DNA of 64,000 nt from Geobacteraceae bacterium GWC2_53_11 (GCA_001802645.1 MGZJ01000034.1:32605-96604), one strand, 5' to 3'; shown: positions 1 through 8,530, counted from the stretch's first letter. A program made the numbers and translations. Notes: generated by a model not told the origin, from the sequence alone.

Positions 1-37
1 AATGTGCCAATTCTTCTTATTCTGTTTTACGGGGGTT

Positions 38-988
38 CTATGCCTGGCCGATACCCGACAGTCGCCACAGATTGTTGCCGACCGGCCTGGTAAATGTCCA
101 GAACTCCTCAAACTTGACCGGCTCGCTCTTGCTGCCGGACACGACCGATCCGGTCAGCTCATCGGTTGTATAATCAAGCAGGTTTGCATAGATGGAAGCG
201 GTGATAAAATCCTGCCCGGTCTCCTGCCACACCTCGGCAACAGCTACTTTCCGGACGGCAATATTTTCAAGCCTGTTGATCTGTTTATCCTTCAGCAACA
301 GGTCCAGGTCCGCCTGGAATATTCGATTCATCTCATCGGTCAGCAAGCCTGAGACCGGCGACAGGTCGCGCCCCATCCAGGCTCCCTGGATTTTGAAAAA
401 ATTGTCCATCACCAGGTCGTTGAATCGGTTTTCATCAAAGGAATGATCATTTTGGCGGATATGGGCCAGGCCGGTCGCAACCTCATCACCTGCCGGTTCA
501 TTAATCTGCTGCACGCCGGAAAATGGAATTACCGTTCCTCCCTGATAAGCTCCCTGCCCGAAAGGAACTGCTTCACTGTCAGCGCGTTTCTTTTTGATGT
601 AGCGATAGATAAGATAGCCGCCGCCCGCCAGCAGGATGATGCCAAACAGGCCAATGCCACCCCCGCCCGTGCCGCCAGCCGCTCCCGCGCCGGCTCCGGC
701 AAAGCTGCTGAAGAGCATGCTTCCCAGCATACCACCCGCAATTCCGCCGGCCATACTTCTCATGAAACCACCACCAGGCTGCTGAACCTGGCCTGGCGCA
801 GGCGCGGCCTGCTGCCGTGGTTGGCCGGACTGTGGTGAAGAGCTTGTCGGCCTGGAATAGCTGCGTGAGCCGCCGCCGGAAGAGCGGCTGCCACCGGCTC
901 TGGCGTGAGCGTTCAGTTCCAGCACGGTGATGCTTACAAACAGTACGGCTGCCATTATTGTTACTACTTTAACAACGTGTTTTTTCAT
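38..988 (-). CDS. Tim44-like domain membrane protein
   Basis: 316-residue protein of unknown exact role. An N-terminal hydrophobic segment (residues about 4-24, uncleaved anchor or signal peptide) is followed by an Arg/Ser/Pro/Gln-rich stretch (30-70), a Gly/Met/Ala-rich stretch (72-112), a second membrane segment (113-130) with a basic KKKR stop, and a Tim44-like domain (about 175-316), a fold known from the mitochondrial import motor and bacterial membrane proteins. I chose the start at 988 because AAGGAG lies just upstream; the open frame extends further but overlaps the preceding gene. It is the last gene of the riboswitch-controlled operon, 43 bp after the UPF0016 transporter. Its first 140 residues closely match the protein at 5910-6353, which lacks the Tim44 part. 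Domain call is fairly sure, function is not. Confidence 0.85.
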   Translation of the reverse strand: MKKHVVKVVTIMAAVLFVSITVLELNAHARAGGSRSSGGGSRSYSRPTSSSPQSGQPRQQAAPAPGQVQQPGGGFMRSMAGGIAGGMLGSMLFSSFAGAGAGAAGGTGGGGIGLFGIILLAGGGYLIYRYIKKKRADSEAVPFGQGAYQGGTVIPFSGVQQINEPAGDEVATGLAHIRQNDHSFDENRFNDLVMDNFFKIQGAWMGRDLSPVSGLLTDEMNRIFQADLDLLLKDKQINRLENIAVRKVAVAEVWQETGQDFITASIYANLLDYTTDELTGSVVSGSKSEPVKFEEFWTFTRPVGNNLWRLSGIGQA

Positions 989-1031
989 TTTTACTCCTTG
1001 AGGTTTGTGTTGTTGAATACTGTTTAGTCGG

Positions 1032-1622
1032 CTACATCCCTTTAAGCTTCCAGAGAGCGGCAACACCAAACACCAGAAACATGAAGCCTGCGGTGCGATG
1101 AATCCAGCGGAGCGGAATGAAGCGAACCAGCTGTTTGCCGGCAAACATCCCCAGCAGGGCCACGCACCACAATGCCAGGGTGGACGACACAAAGACCATG
1201 CCCATTCCGGCCAGGCTGTCAGAGTGCTGGGCCGCCTGGCTGGCGGTCACCAGCTGGGTTTTGTCACCCAGTTCCGCCATGAAGATCATGATGAAAGCGG
1301 TGCGGGCGGCAGTGGCCGCGGTGGGCGGCGGCCCGTCTTCATCATCCTGGCTGTCACTGGCGTGCCGCAGGGTGCTATAACCAAAATAGAGAAAGAGCAG
1401 CGCCGAAACGAGTGTCACCCAGAAGATCGGCAGCAGCAGAAACAACACCTTGCCTACCACGACCGCAGCCAGATTAAGCACGACAAAAGCGGCCGCAATC
1501 CCGATAAAAATCTTCTGCCACGGGTAGCGTAATGCCAAGGCAATAGCGGTAAGCTGGGTCTTGTCGCCCAGCTCAGCCAGAAAAATCAATCCAAAGGTGC
1601 TGATAAAAATCGTTTGTTCCAT
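1032..1622 (-). CDS. UPF0016/GDT1 family Mn2+/Ca2+ transporter
   Basis: 196-residue integral membrane protein with the duplicated E-L-G-D-K-T-Q signature of the UPF0016 (TMEM165/GDT1/MneA) family at residues 17-23 and 117-123. Each copy sits at the start of a three-helix half, separated by an acidic cytoplasmic linker (about residues 89-100). Known members move manganese or calcium across membranes, and bacterial members are often Mn exporters controlled by yybP-ykoY riboswitches, which fits the leader found upstream of this operon at 8383-8521. Length is normal for bacterial members. It lies 36 bp downstream of the zinc-ribbon gene and 43 bp upstream of the Tim44-like gene. Family assignment is secure; Mn export as the direction is inferred from relatives and the riboswitch. 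Confidence 0.93.
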   Translation of the reverse strand: MEQTIFISTFGLIFLAELGDKTQLTAIALALRYPWQKIFIGIAAAFVVLNLAAVVVGKVLFLLLPIFWVTLVSALLFLYFGYSTLRHASDSQDDEDGPPPTAATAARTAFIMIFMAELGDKTQLVTASQAAQHSDSLAGMGMVFVSSTLALWCVALLGMFAGKQLVRFIPLRWIHRTAGFMFLVFGVAALWKLKGM

Positions 1623-1658
1623 GGCACGTTCCGTTGTTTTAATCCCGCCTGTTTTTCA

Positions 1659-1973
1659 TCAAAAATCGAACAGTTCACTTAACAACGATTTTTTCTTGTG
1701 CTGTCCGTAGTGACCGCCGCCGTGCTGCTGCTTGTAGCCATGATGATTATCATGACCCTGCTTCATGTGTGACGACGGATATTCCGGTTCGCGGTAGCGC
1801 GGCGGGGGAACATCAACCGGCTGCGGCACCGCCATTACGGCAGAACGCTCGATGATTTTGTCCAACTCCCCCCGATCCAGCCATACTCCCCGGCATTGCG
1901 GACAGTAGTCAATCTCGATTCCCTGGCGGTCAGACATCATCAGATCGGTTGTTGTGCATACAGGACATTTCAT
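1659..1973 (-). CDS. TFIIB-type zinc-ribbon protein
   Basis: 104-residue soluble protein with an N-terminal zf-TFIIB-like ribbon: Cys3-x2-Cys6 and Cys24-x2-Cys27, followed by the usual G-V-W-L-D-R-G-E-L segment (29-37). The C-terminal half is Pro/His/Gly-rich with several HH and HG pairs and ends in a basic KKKS stretch, which could bind additional metal. The start at 1973 has AAGGAG upstream; the longer open frame overlaps the TerC gene and is unlikely. Small proteins of this family occur widely and their function is poorly known. The position between TerC and UPF0016 genes in an operon with a Mn riboswitch suggests a metal-related role, but that is inference. Confidence 0.82.
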   Translation of the reverse strand: MKCPVCTTTDLMMSDRQGIEIDYCPQCRGVWLDRGELDKIIERSAVMAVPQPVDVPPPRYREPEYPSSHMKQGHDNHHGYKQQHGGGHYGQHKKKSLLSELFDF

Positions 1974-2007
1974 AGTGTTTTCTCCTTTTACTGTTTGATG
2001 AAGCGGC

Positions 2008-2952
2008 CTACGTGTTTTTAACAGGTGGGGTCTTTCGTGCGTGATTCCTTCCGATAACAAGCGAAGCGAGAACCGACATGGAAAGGCAGGTGAAGATCAC
2101 CAGTAGCGAGACCTGGATCGGAATGTGAAATCCCATGGCCGTCGCAATCATCTTTCCCCCTACGAACGCCAGAATCGATGATATGCCCAGCTTCAGATAG
2201 ACGAACATCCCCATGATGCTGGCCAGCAGAAAATAGAGCGCCCTGAGTCCCATAATGGCAAAGATGTTGGAGGTGAAGACAATGAACGGGTCAAGTGTCA
2301 CCGCAAATATGGCCGGGATCGAGTCGATGGCGAACAGCACGTCGCTGCTCTCGATCATCACCAATGCCAGAAACAGCGGGCTGGCTACCAGCAGGCCATT
2401 TCGGCGTTTGAAGAACCAGTCGCCGCGCACCCGTTTGGTGAACGGAAACAGCTTGCGGGCCAGCCTGACCAGCAGATTTTTATCCGGATGGACTTCTTCT
2501 TCCGCACCGAAGGCCATTTTCCAGGCGGTAAACAACAGCAGCGCGCCGAACAGGTAAAACAGCCAGTGGAAAGCCGTCAACAGTTCGATGCCGGTGAAGA
2601 TGAACAACGCGCGCAGAACCAGTGCGCCGATAATGCCCCACTTGAGGATCCGTGCCTGGTGTTCGCCGCGAATCTTGAAATAGTTGAAGATCATGATAAA
2701 AACAAACAGGTTATCGACCGACAGCGATTTCTCGATCACATAGCCGGTAAAAAACTCCAGCGCCTTGATCTTGCCGAGAAAGACATATATCCCGGCATTG
2801 AATGCCAGCGCCAGCGACACCCAAATGATGCTCCAGGTCAGCGCCTGGCGGAATGAGACTTCGTGAGCTTTGCGGTTCATGCCGAGATCGATCGCCAGCA
2901 TGATGACCATCAGCAGTGCAAAGGCTCCCCACATTAGTGATTGTTCCGACAT
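2008..2952 (-). CDS. TerC family membrane protein (Alx-like)
   Basis: 314-residue polytopic membrane protein of the TerC/Alx family, with about eight to nine hydrophobic segments and the conserved acidic membrane motifs S-V-D-N-L-F-V-F (about residues 79-86) and D-V-L-F-A-I-D-S (about 204-211). These Asp residues are the proposed metal-binding sites of the family. Escherichia coli Alx is controlled by a yybP-ykoY element and acts in Mn handling; other TerC proteins are linked to tellurite resistance and to metalation of exported enzymes. It overlaps the PGPGW gene by one base (TGATG), so translation is probably coupled. A second, shorter TerC paralogue is in the same operon (6396-7157). Confidence 0.92.
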   Translation of the reverse strand: MSEQSLMWGAFALLMVIMLAIDLGMNRKAHEVSFRQALTWSIIWVSLALAFNAGIYVFLGKIKALEFFTGYVIEKSLSVDNLFVFIMIFNYFKIRGEHQARILKWGIIGALVLRALFIFTGIELLTAFHWLFYLFGALLLFTAWKMAFGAEEEVHPDKNLLVRLARKLFPFTKRVRGDWFFKRRNGLLVASPLFLALVMIESSDVLFAIDSIPAIFAVTLDPFIVFTSNIFAIMGLRALYFLLASIMGMFVYLKLGISSILAFVGGKMIATAMGFHIPIQVSLLVIFTCLSMSVLASLVIGRNHARKTPPVKNT

Positions 2953-3176
2953 CAGTTCCCTTTCCTCATGCGTTCAAAGCGTTCTTTTACGGTCACCAGC
3001 AGTTTTCTGGCCCAGAGGAACTCCGTGGCCAGCAGCGCCAACCCAATCGGGATGACAACAATAGCCGGTCCCGGCAGCACGATCATGGCTAGTCCGGCTG
3101 CCAGGATCGTGAAGCCGATCACCGTAACGATCAGGCGTTTGGCCTGACCCAAAGTTTTAACGACAAAATGTTTCAT
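2952..3176 (-). CDS. PGPGW-family small membrane protein
   Basis: 74-residue membrane protein with two hydrophobic segments (about 15-35 and 39-56) joined by a turn containing L-P-G-P-A, the hallmark of the PGPGW family (the last part of the name motif is degenerate here). The C-terminus is strongly basic (KERFERMRKGN), so it is probably cytoplasmic. No biochemical function is known for the family. The gene follows UPF0182 by 28 bp and its stop overlaps the TerC start by one base, which indicates co-translation with TerC. It might be an accessory subunit of that protein; this is inference. Confidence 0.8.
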   Translation of the reverse strand: MKHFVVKTLGQAKRLIVTVIGFTILAAGLAMIVLPGPAIVVIPIGLALLATEFLWARKLLVTVKERFERMRKGN

Positions 3177-3204
3177 GGTGTGGTTACCTTGTCACAACGG
3201 GCAG

Positions 3205-5880
3205 CTACTGTGCCATCCGCTTCAGGACCTGTTCCAGCTTGCGCAGTTCCTCGCCGTAACCGGCCCAGTTCCCCTGACGCTGCAAGGTGGTAGCCTTTTC
3301 ATAGATCCTCATCGCTTCCCTGGCCAGTGATGACGGTGATGTCTTCACAACGGACTCCGCCGTCGTGACGGCAGCCGAAACGGCTTTCCTGCCGCCAAAG
3401 AGCCGCTGCAGGGCAAGCTCCAGATTCTCCTCCATAACCACCTGATCGCCAAAGGCCACAATCACCCGTTTCAGTTCAGGCAAACCGTTTTTTTCGGCCG
3501 CCAGAAACAGCGGCTGCACGTAGAGCAGCGACTTCTCGATAGGAATCACGAGCAGGCTCCCTCGAATGACTTCCGAGCCGCGCTGGTTCCAGAGCGACAG
3601 TTGCTGGGATATGAAGGAATCCTGATTGATCCGGGCATCAATCTGTTTCGGGCCATAGATCAACCGGTCGCGCGGAAAAGTGTAGGCACGGATCTTCCCG
3701 TAATTTTCCCCGTCGCAGCGGGCCGTCAGCCATGCCGCCAGATTGTCCCGTTTGGACGGGGTAAAGGGGAGCAGCAAGATGTATTCCTCAACCTTCTCAC
3801 CCGGCAATCTCATGATCGTGTAATAGGGCTCCATCGCCTTTTCGCCGATGGCGGGGATCTCCCAGAGATTTTCTTTGTTGTAGAAGACCTTGGGATCGGT
3901 CATGTGATAGGCAGCAAACATGGCGGCCTGAACCTGAAGAAACTGATGCGGGTAGCGAATGTGCCTGCGCAAGTCCTCGGGCATGGCGGCCAGCGGCTTG
4001 AAAAATCCCGGAAACATGCGGGCATACACCTTTACCAGCACATCGTTCGGCTCGCTCACATAAAAGTTAACCGAGCCGTCGTAGGCGTCAACAACCGCCT
4101 TGACGGAATTCCGCATGTAATTGATTCCACCCTTGAGCGGCTTTGAATAGGGGAGGCGATCCGAATAGGTATAAGCGTCGATGATCCATTTGAGCCCCCC
4201 TTTTTCGTCAACTACCATGTACGGGTCGCCATCAAAACGGAGAAAGGGCGCGATCTCCCTGACCCGCTGGTTGATATTGCGGTTGTAGATGATGCGGCTC
4301 TCTGCGGTGATATCCGATGAAAGCAGAATTTTTTCGGTTCTGAAACTGGCGGCAAACAGTGCTTTTTTGAGCAATGAATCAATCGGCACCCCGCCTTTTC
4401 CGGCATAGGTGGTGTTGATATCACCGGTGGCGGTCGGGTAGCTGAATTCAGGTATTTTGGTCTTGACGACCACATAGTCGTTCGACAGCTCGCCGAAATA
4501 TATTTCCGGCCGGGTCACCTTGACATCAGCCAGGCTGACGGCCGGGATATCCTTGACAAAAAACTCCGGCAGCCCTTCCTTGCTGATCTTGCTGACCGGT
4601 CCGAAGGTGATGCCGTTGCCGTGGGTAAAGATCAGGCGCTCGTTGATCCAGTTCTTGCTCGGGAGATCGGCATAGGAAAGTTCGCGTGGCGACAGCATGA
4701 CCTGTGTATACTGACCGTTAACCTTGTAGCGGTCATTGTCCACATCGAAAAACTTGTAGTAGGTCCTGATCTGCTGCAACTGGCTGTAGGTTTTAAGCAG
4801 CGGGGCATGATCCCAGAGCCGGATGTTCTTGATGGTGGCATCATTGTTGGCAATATCAGCGGCTGACAGCTTTGTATCCACATCGAACGGCACGGTTTCT
4901 ATCTTTTCCAGATCATAGCCGAAACGGGTAAACTTGAGATTGTTCTCGATGTACGGTGTTTCAAGGGCAAGTTCGTTGGGTGCCACCTTGAATTTCTGCA
5001 GCACCCCCGGATAGACCCGGATGCCGATCACGTAGAGTGCTACTACGATGGCAGGCGGCAGCAGCGCGGCACGCCAGGTCCCTTTCCAGATGCCGACTGC
5101 CAGCATACACCCGGCAAGCGGCGTCAGGAACGTCAGCGCCCTGAACGTCAGCAGACGGGAATGCACATCCGCATATCCGGCGCCATAAAAAGAGCCGTTG
5201 CCGGCATACAGCAGCCGGAAACTGTCCAGATAGAAGCCTGCGGCAATTACGCAGGAAAAGAGCGCCGCCAGAACCGCCAGATGCCGACGTACCTTTTCGT
5301 CAACCGAGGCCCCCCGTTCGGTCAGCAGTATACCGCCGCGTACATAATACACGGCCCCGGCAAGAACGGTGGCCGCCAGCAGGATAAATCCGGCAAAACC
5401 TTTACAGATTTCCAGTAACGGCAGGCTGAACAGATAAAAGCCGATATCCTTGCCGATAACCGGGTCAACGGTACCCACATCCACCCGGTTCGCGAAGAGC
5501 AGCACCTCCTCCCAGCGCAAAGCGCCCCAGTTCCCTGCCAAAAGCGCCAATCCGGCAGAGATGAGCAGGGCAACCGGTTTTACCAGGCGAAGGGCATCAT
5601 CCCTCTGGATGCGGAAACTGCCTCCCCCCACGACGAACAGAGCGGAATAGGGAAACTGCGCCCTGTTCGCATACCACAGATTGATCATGACCACGGCGAA
5701 CAGCAGTGCCCCGAAGAGCACGCCTACCCCGAGTTTTGCAGACAGGGCCGTGGTAAAGACGGAGGTATAGCCGGTCTCCACAAAGAAGAGCCAGTCGGTG
5801 TAAAAATCAAGCAATGATGAAGCAAATGGCAGCAGTACTGCTGCGAGAACCAGAACCAGAACAAACCTGTTTTTAAACAT
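3205..5880 (-). CDS. UPF0182 family membrane protein
   Basis: 891-residue protein of the UPF0182 family. The N-terminal third (about residues 1-300) contains roughly seven hydrophobic segments, including the conserved start of the family with F-Y-T-D-W-L-F-F near residue 26. The remainder is a large soluble domain, presumably on the outer face, ending in a charged helical tail (about 845-891) with K-A-T-T-L-Q-R-Q-G-N-W resembling a tetratricopeptide-type helix. Length is normal for the family, which occurs in actinobacteria, cyanobacteria and Geobacter relatives and has no established function. Placement in a Mn-riboswitch operon between the glycine-rich membrane protein (29 bp) and PGPGW (28 bp) is the best clue to its job. 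Confidence 0.9.
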   Translation of the reverse strand: MFKNRFVLVLVLAAVLLPFASSLLDFYTDWLFFVETGYTSVFTTALSAKLGVGVLFGALLFAVVMINLWYANRAQFPYSALFVVGGGSFRIQRDDALRLVKPVALLISAGLALLAGNWGALRWEEVLLFANRVDVGTVDPVIGKDIGFYLFSLPLLEICKGFAGFILLAATVLAGAVYYVRGGILLTERGASVDEKVRRHLAVLAALFSCVIAAGFYLDSFRLLYAGNGSFYGAGYADVHSRLLTFRALTFLTPLAGCMLAVGIWKGTWRAALLPPAIVVALYVIGIRVYPGVLQKFKVAPNELALETPYIENNLKFTRFGYDLEKIETVPFDVDTKLSAADIANNDATIKNIRLWDHAPLLKTYSQLQQIRTYYKFFDVDNDRYKVNGQYTQVMLSPRELSYADLPSKNWINERLIFTHGNGITFGPVSKISKEGLPEFFVKDIPAVSLADVKVTRPEIYFGELSNDYVVVKTKIPEFSYPTATGDINTTYAGKGGVPIDSLLKKALFAASFRTEKILLSSDITAESRIIYNRNINQRVREIAPFLRFDGDPYMVVDEKGGLKWIIDAYTYSDRLPYSKPLKGGINYMRNSVKAVVDAYDGSVNFYVSEPNDVLVKVYARMFPGFFKPLAAMPEDLRRHIRYPHQFLQVQAAMFAAYHMTDPKVFYNKENLWEIPAIGEKAMEPYYTIMRLPGEKVEEYILLLPFTPSKRDNLAAWLTARCDGENYGKIRAYTFPRDRLIYGPKQIDARINQDSFISQQLSLWNQRGSEVIRGSLLVIPIEKSLLYVQPLFLAAEKNGLPELKRVIVAFGDQVVMEENLELALQRLFGGRKAVSAAVTTAESVVKTSPSSLAREAMRIYEKATTLQRQGNWAGYGEELRKLEQVLKRMAQ

Positions 5881-5909
5881 CGCCGTCCCCCCTTTGTTTC
5901 AATTTTTCA

Positions 5910-6353
5910 TCAACGACGATACGGATCAGAGGAACTTTCGGCTCTCTTTTTTTTCAGATACCGGTAAATCAGGTAGCCGCCACCGGCCAGAAGAATGATT
6001 TCAAACAGGCCGATACCACCGCCGCCGGCCATGCCGCCCATACCGCCGCCTGCTCCGGCCATACCGCTGAACAGCATGCTTCCCAGCATTCCACCCGCAA
6101 GTCCGCCGGCCATGCTTCTCATGAAACCGCCTCCGGCAGGCTGCTGAAAAGCACCCGGCGCAGGGGCGGCCTGCTGGCGCGGCGGTGGCTGATAGGAAGG
6201 AGCAGCGGCCGGGCGGGAGTAGCTGCGCGAGCCACGGCTCCCCATGGAGCGGCTGCCGCCGGCCCTTGCTTCGGCGTTGAGTTCCAGAACGGTAATGCTC
6301 ATAAACAAGACGGCGGCTAAAACGGTAAACACCTTAACAGCATGATTTTTCAT
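5910..6353 (-). CDS. Gly-rich membrane protein, short Tim44-like paralogue
   Basis: 147-residue protein that is nearly collinear with the first 140 residues of the Tim44-like protein at 38-988: the same N-terminal hydrophobic segment, the same Arg/Ser/Pro/Gln-rich linker, the same F-M-R-S-M-A-G-G stretch (78-84) and the same second membrane helix followed by Y-L-K-K-K-R (131-136). It stops shortly after that point, so the Tim44 domain is absent. The end is a clean stop codon, with no sign of a decayed domain in the 29 bp before UPF0182. A good Shine-Dalgarno sequence precedes the start at 6353. It may be a partner or regulator of the long paralogue by shared membrane contacts; function unknown. 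Confidence 0.8.
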   Translation of the reverse strand: MKNHAVKVFTVLAAVLFMSITVLELNAEARAGGSRSMGSRGSRSYSRPAAAPSYQPPPRQQAAPAPGAFQQPAGGGFMRSMAGGLAGGMLGSMLFSGMAGAGGGMGGMAGGGGIGLFEIILLAGGGYLIYRYLKKKRAESSSDPYRR

Positions 6354-6395
6354 TGTACTCTCCTGAGGTTCTTCATTTCCGGCAATGCCGGAGTC

Positions 6396-7157
6396 CTACG
6401 GGTGCGATACGTCTTCAGCGTTTGCTTCACCATATTGATTGTGCAGCTTGACCGGCGTCCCCCGGCGCATGCGCAGGTTGAGCATCTCCACCAGCACCGA
6501 AAAGGCCATGGCAAAATAGATGTATCCTTTGGGTATGTGCATGTCGAGACCGTCACCGATGAGCGCCACGCCGATCATGAGCAGAAAGCTGAGCGCCAGC
6601 ATCTTGATGGTCGGGTGTTTTTCCACAAAGACACTGATCTTGCCCGAGAAGAGCATCATGAAGCCGACGGCAATGACGACCGCAGCAACCATGACGGCCA
6701 GCTGGCTGGCCATCCCGAGAGCGGTGATGATCGAATCGAGCGAAAAAACTATGTCCAGCAGCAGAATTTGGACAATTACCGCCCCGAAGGTGGCGCCTGC
6801 TCCGGTGACCGCATGCCCCTCCTCTCCTTCCAGCTTCTCGTGAATCTCCATGGTGCTTTTCCAGATCAGGAACAGACCACCGGAAAGAAGAATCAGGTCG
6901 CGACCGGAAATCTCGTTGCCCAGCACGGTAAACAGCGGGGACGTCAGCCCCATGAGCCAGGTCAGAGAGAAGAGCAGCGCGATGCGAATAAACATCGCCA
7001 GGCCGAGCCCGACCAGCCGGGCCTTTTCCTGCTGGTGAACCGGCAGTTTTCCTGCCTGGATCGAAATGAAGATGATGTTGTCGATGCCGAGTACGATTTC
7101 CAGCGCACTCAATGTTACCAGTGCCATCCAGACCTGCGGGTCAGTCAGCCATTCCAT
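6396..7157 (-). CDS. TerC family membrane protein (YgdQ/YoaE-like)
   Basis: 253-residue polytopic membrane protein of the short TerC branch typified by E. coli YgdQ and by the membrane half of YoaE; no CBS or CorC domain is attached. About seven hydrophobic segments are visible. Family acidic motifs are present: E-I-V-L-G-I-D-N (about 20-27) early on and D-I-V-F-S-L-D-S (about 134-141) in the middle. These are likely metal-binding positions. It lies 32 bp after the ribbon-helix-helix gene and 42 bp before the glycine-rich gene in the riboswitch operon. It differs clearly from the Alx-like TerC protein at 2008-2952, so the operon carries two TerC subfamilies. Confidence 0.9.
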   Translation of the reverse strand: MEWLTDPQVWMALVTLSALEIVLGIDNIIFISIQAGKLPVHQQEKARLVGLGLAMFIRIALLFSLTWLMGLTSPLFTVLGNEISGRDLILLSGGLFLIWKSTMEIHEKLEGEEGHAVTGAGATFGAVIVQILLLDIVFSLDSIITALGMASQLAVMVAAVVIAVGFMMLFSGKISVFVEKHPTIKMLALSFLLMIGVALIGDGLDMHIPKGYIYFAMAFSVLVEMLNLRMRRGTPVKLHNQYGEANAEDVSHP

Positions 7158-7189
7158 GTGTCCTGCCTCCTCTATTCATGTAAATGCAA

Positions 7190-7411
7190 TTAATCCATAC
7201 ACAGCTTGCGGCGTTTGGAGCTCCACATATCAATCGCCTCTCGCATGATCTCGGAGATGCTTTTTGATGTGGACTTTGTCAGTTTTTCCAGCGCTTTCTT
7301 TTCTTCGTCATTTATGCGCAGTGAAATGACATTCTGCAACTGCTCAGTTTCTTTTCTTTTCTTTCTGGATGACTTCGGTTCCCTGCTAAAAAGTGTTCTT
7401 GTGTAAGACAT
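7190..7411 (-). CDS. Ribbon-helix-helix (CopG-like) protein
   Basis: 73-residue basic protein. After a Lys/Arg/Ser-rich arm (1-25) comes a likely beta strand N-V-I-S-L-R-I (27-33) and two helices, E-E-K-K-A-L-E-K-L and the S-I-S-E-I-M-R-E-A-I region (about 50-60), the pattern of ribbon-helix-helix DNA-binding proteins of the CopG/Arc/MetJ group. Such proteins act as dimeric repressors or antitoxins. No toxin gene is adjacent: the neighbours are HtpX (58 bp upstream) and TerC (32 bp downstream). It could be an autoregulator of the operon in addition to the riboswitch. Fold is likely, target unknown. Confidence 0.75.
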   Translation of the reverse strand: MSYTRTLFSREPKSSRKKRKETEQLQNVISLRINDEEKKALEKLTKSTSKSISEIMREAIDMWSSKRRKLCMD

Positions 7412-7469
7412 GGTTTCCTCCTCTGTCTGTGTATGGGAGCAGTGGTGTCCCGTGGTTACCGCTGATAGA

Positions 7470-8336
7470 TCAGCGCATTCGTGCTGCCAGTTCCTGTAGT
7501 CGGGCGATGCGCTCCTCCATCGGCGGGTGGGTCGAGAAAAGCGCCATCATACCGCCGCCGGTCAGCGGATTGACGATAAACATATGGGCGGTGGCAGGCC
7601 GGGCATCCAGCATCGGAATCGCCTGCGATGCGGTGTGCAGCTTGCCCAGGGCGCCCGCCAGCGCCAGCGGCCGGCCGCATATTTCAGCTCCGGAAGCATC
7701 CGCAAGGTATTCGCGGGAGCGGGAGACCGCCATCTGAATCAGCATTGCGGCAATCGGTGCGATGATCGCCATGGCCAGCGAACCGACCATGCCGCCGATA
7801 CCGCCCCCCTCCTCATCATCTCCCCGGCCGGCGCCCAACATCGCGCCCCACTGCAGCATGCTGCCGATCATCGAGATGGCGCCGGCAAAGGTGGCGGCAA
7901 TCGTTGAAATCAGTATATCGCGATTTTTCACGTGAGCCAGTTCGTGGGCCATGACCCCTTCCAGCTCATCCGGCGTGAGGATGCGCAGAATTCCCTCGGT
8001 GGCAGCAACGGCGGCATGTTCGGGATTGCGGCCAGTGGCAAAGGCATTGGGGGAATCGTCCGGAATTATGTAGACCTTCGGCATCGGCAGCCCTGCCCGG
8101 CCGGCAAGACGTTCGATCATCCCGTAAAACGACGGGTGAATGTCGCGGGTAATTTCCCGGGCGTTGTACATTTTGAGGACGATCTTGTCGGAAAACCAGT
8201 AGGAGCCGAAGTTCATGACAGCGGCCATCAGAAAGGCGAACATCATGCCCCCCTTGCCGCCGACGGCGCCGCCCATGAAAACAAGCAGCATGGTAAGCAG
8301 GGAAAGAAGAAGTGTTGTTTTGAAGCGGTTCATCAT
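7470..8336 (-). CDS. htpX: Zinc metalloprotease HtpX homologue (M48B)
   Basis: 288-residue membrane-bound metalloprotease. Two N-terminal hydrophobic segments (about 7-27 and 31-47), the catalytic H-E-L-A-H at 131-135 within the M-A-H-E-L-A-H-V family motif, the third zinc ligand Glu209 in S-R-E-Y-L-A-D, and two further hydrophobic segments between them are all present, as is the C-terminal S-T-H-P-P-M-E-E-R motif. HtpX degrades damaged or misfolded cytoplasmic-membrane proteins. The start at 8336 has GGAGG nine bases upstream; an ATG one codon later is also possible. It is the first gene behind the yybP-ykoY riboswitch, which makes this protease a likely part of a manganese-responsive operon. 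Confidence 0.95.
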   Translation of the reverse strand: MMNRFKTTLLLSLLTMLLVFMGGAVGGKGGMMFAFLMAAVMNFGSYWFSDKIVLKMYNAREITRDIHPSFYGMIERLAGRAGLPMPKVYIIPDDSPNAFATGRNPEHAAVAATEGILRILTPDELEGVMAHELAHVKNRDILISTIAATFAGAISMIGSMLQWGAMLGAGRGDDEEGGGIGGMVGSLAMAIIAPIAAMLIQMAVSRSREYLADASGAEICGRPLALAGALGKLHTASQAIPMLDARPATAHMFIVNPLTGGGMMALFSTHPPMEERIARLQELAARMR

Positions 8337-8382
8337 GACTATATACCTCCGACGAGTTTATTTTTCGCCGGGGTAAATAAAA

Positions 8383-8425
8383 AAGACCTTTACCCACGGC
8401 GTACTGCGCATTGGATAAAGGTCTT
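8383..8425 (-). terminator. Intrinsic terminator of the riboswitch expression platform
   Basis: A 10-bp perfect stem is formed by 8416-8425 (5' arm in the transcript, AAGACCUUUA) and 8383-8392 (3' arm), followed by a U-rich run (UUUUUAUUU) in the minus-strand transcript. The 5' arm overlaps the 3' strand of the aptamer's closing helix (8415-8421), so terminator and ligand-bound aptamer cannot form together. This layout predicts that metal binding turns transcription on. Confidence 0.85.
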
Positions 8426-8521
8426 GCTTGCGATTGGTTATCGTTCCCTGTCCGAGTCTTGCGACTGTGTTGACGAACAAGGGATCAGCCATGTCTCCGG
8501 CTGATAGCTACTCCCCTTCAT
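8415..8521 (-). promoter_or_regulatory. yybP-ykoY (Mn2+) riboswitch aptamer
   Basis: The minus-strand transcript reads AUGAAGGGGAGUAGC (8521 down to 8507), then a short hairpin around GCCGGAGACAUGGC, then CUUGUUCGUCAACACAG, a second hairpin, and GAACGAUAACC before the closing strand CCUUUAU (8421-8415). GGGGAGUAGC, the GUUCGUCAACAC-type segment and CGAUAACC are hallmarks of the yybP-ykoY class, which senses Mn2+. The closing helix pairs 8515-8521 with 8415-8421 over seven base pairs. It lies directly ahead of the htpX-TerC-UPF0016 operon, the classic gene context for the class. Recognised by eye; a covariance-model search has not been run. Confidence 0.9.
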
Positions 8522-8530
8522 TGAGTTCTA

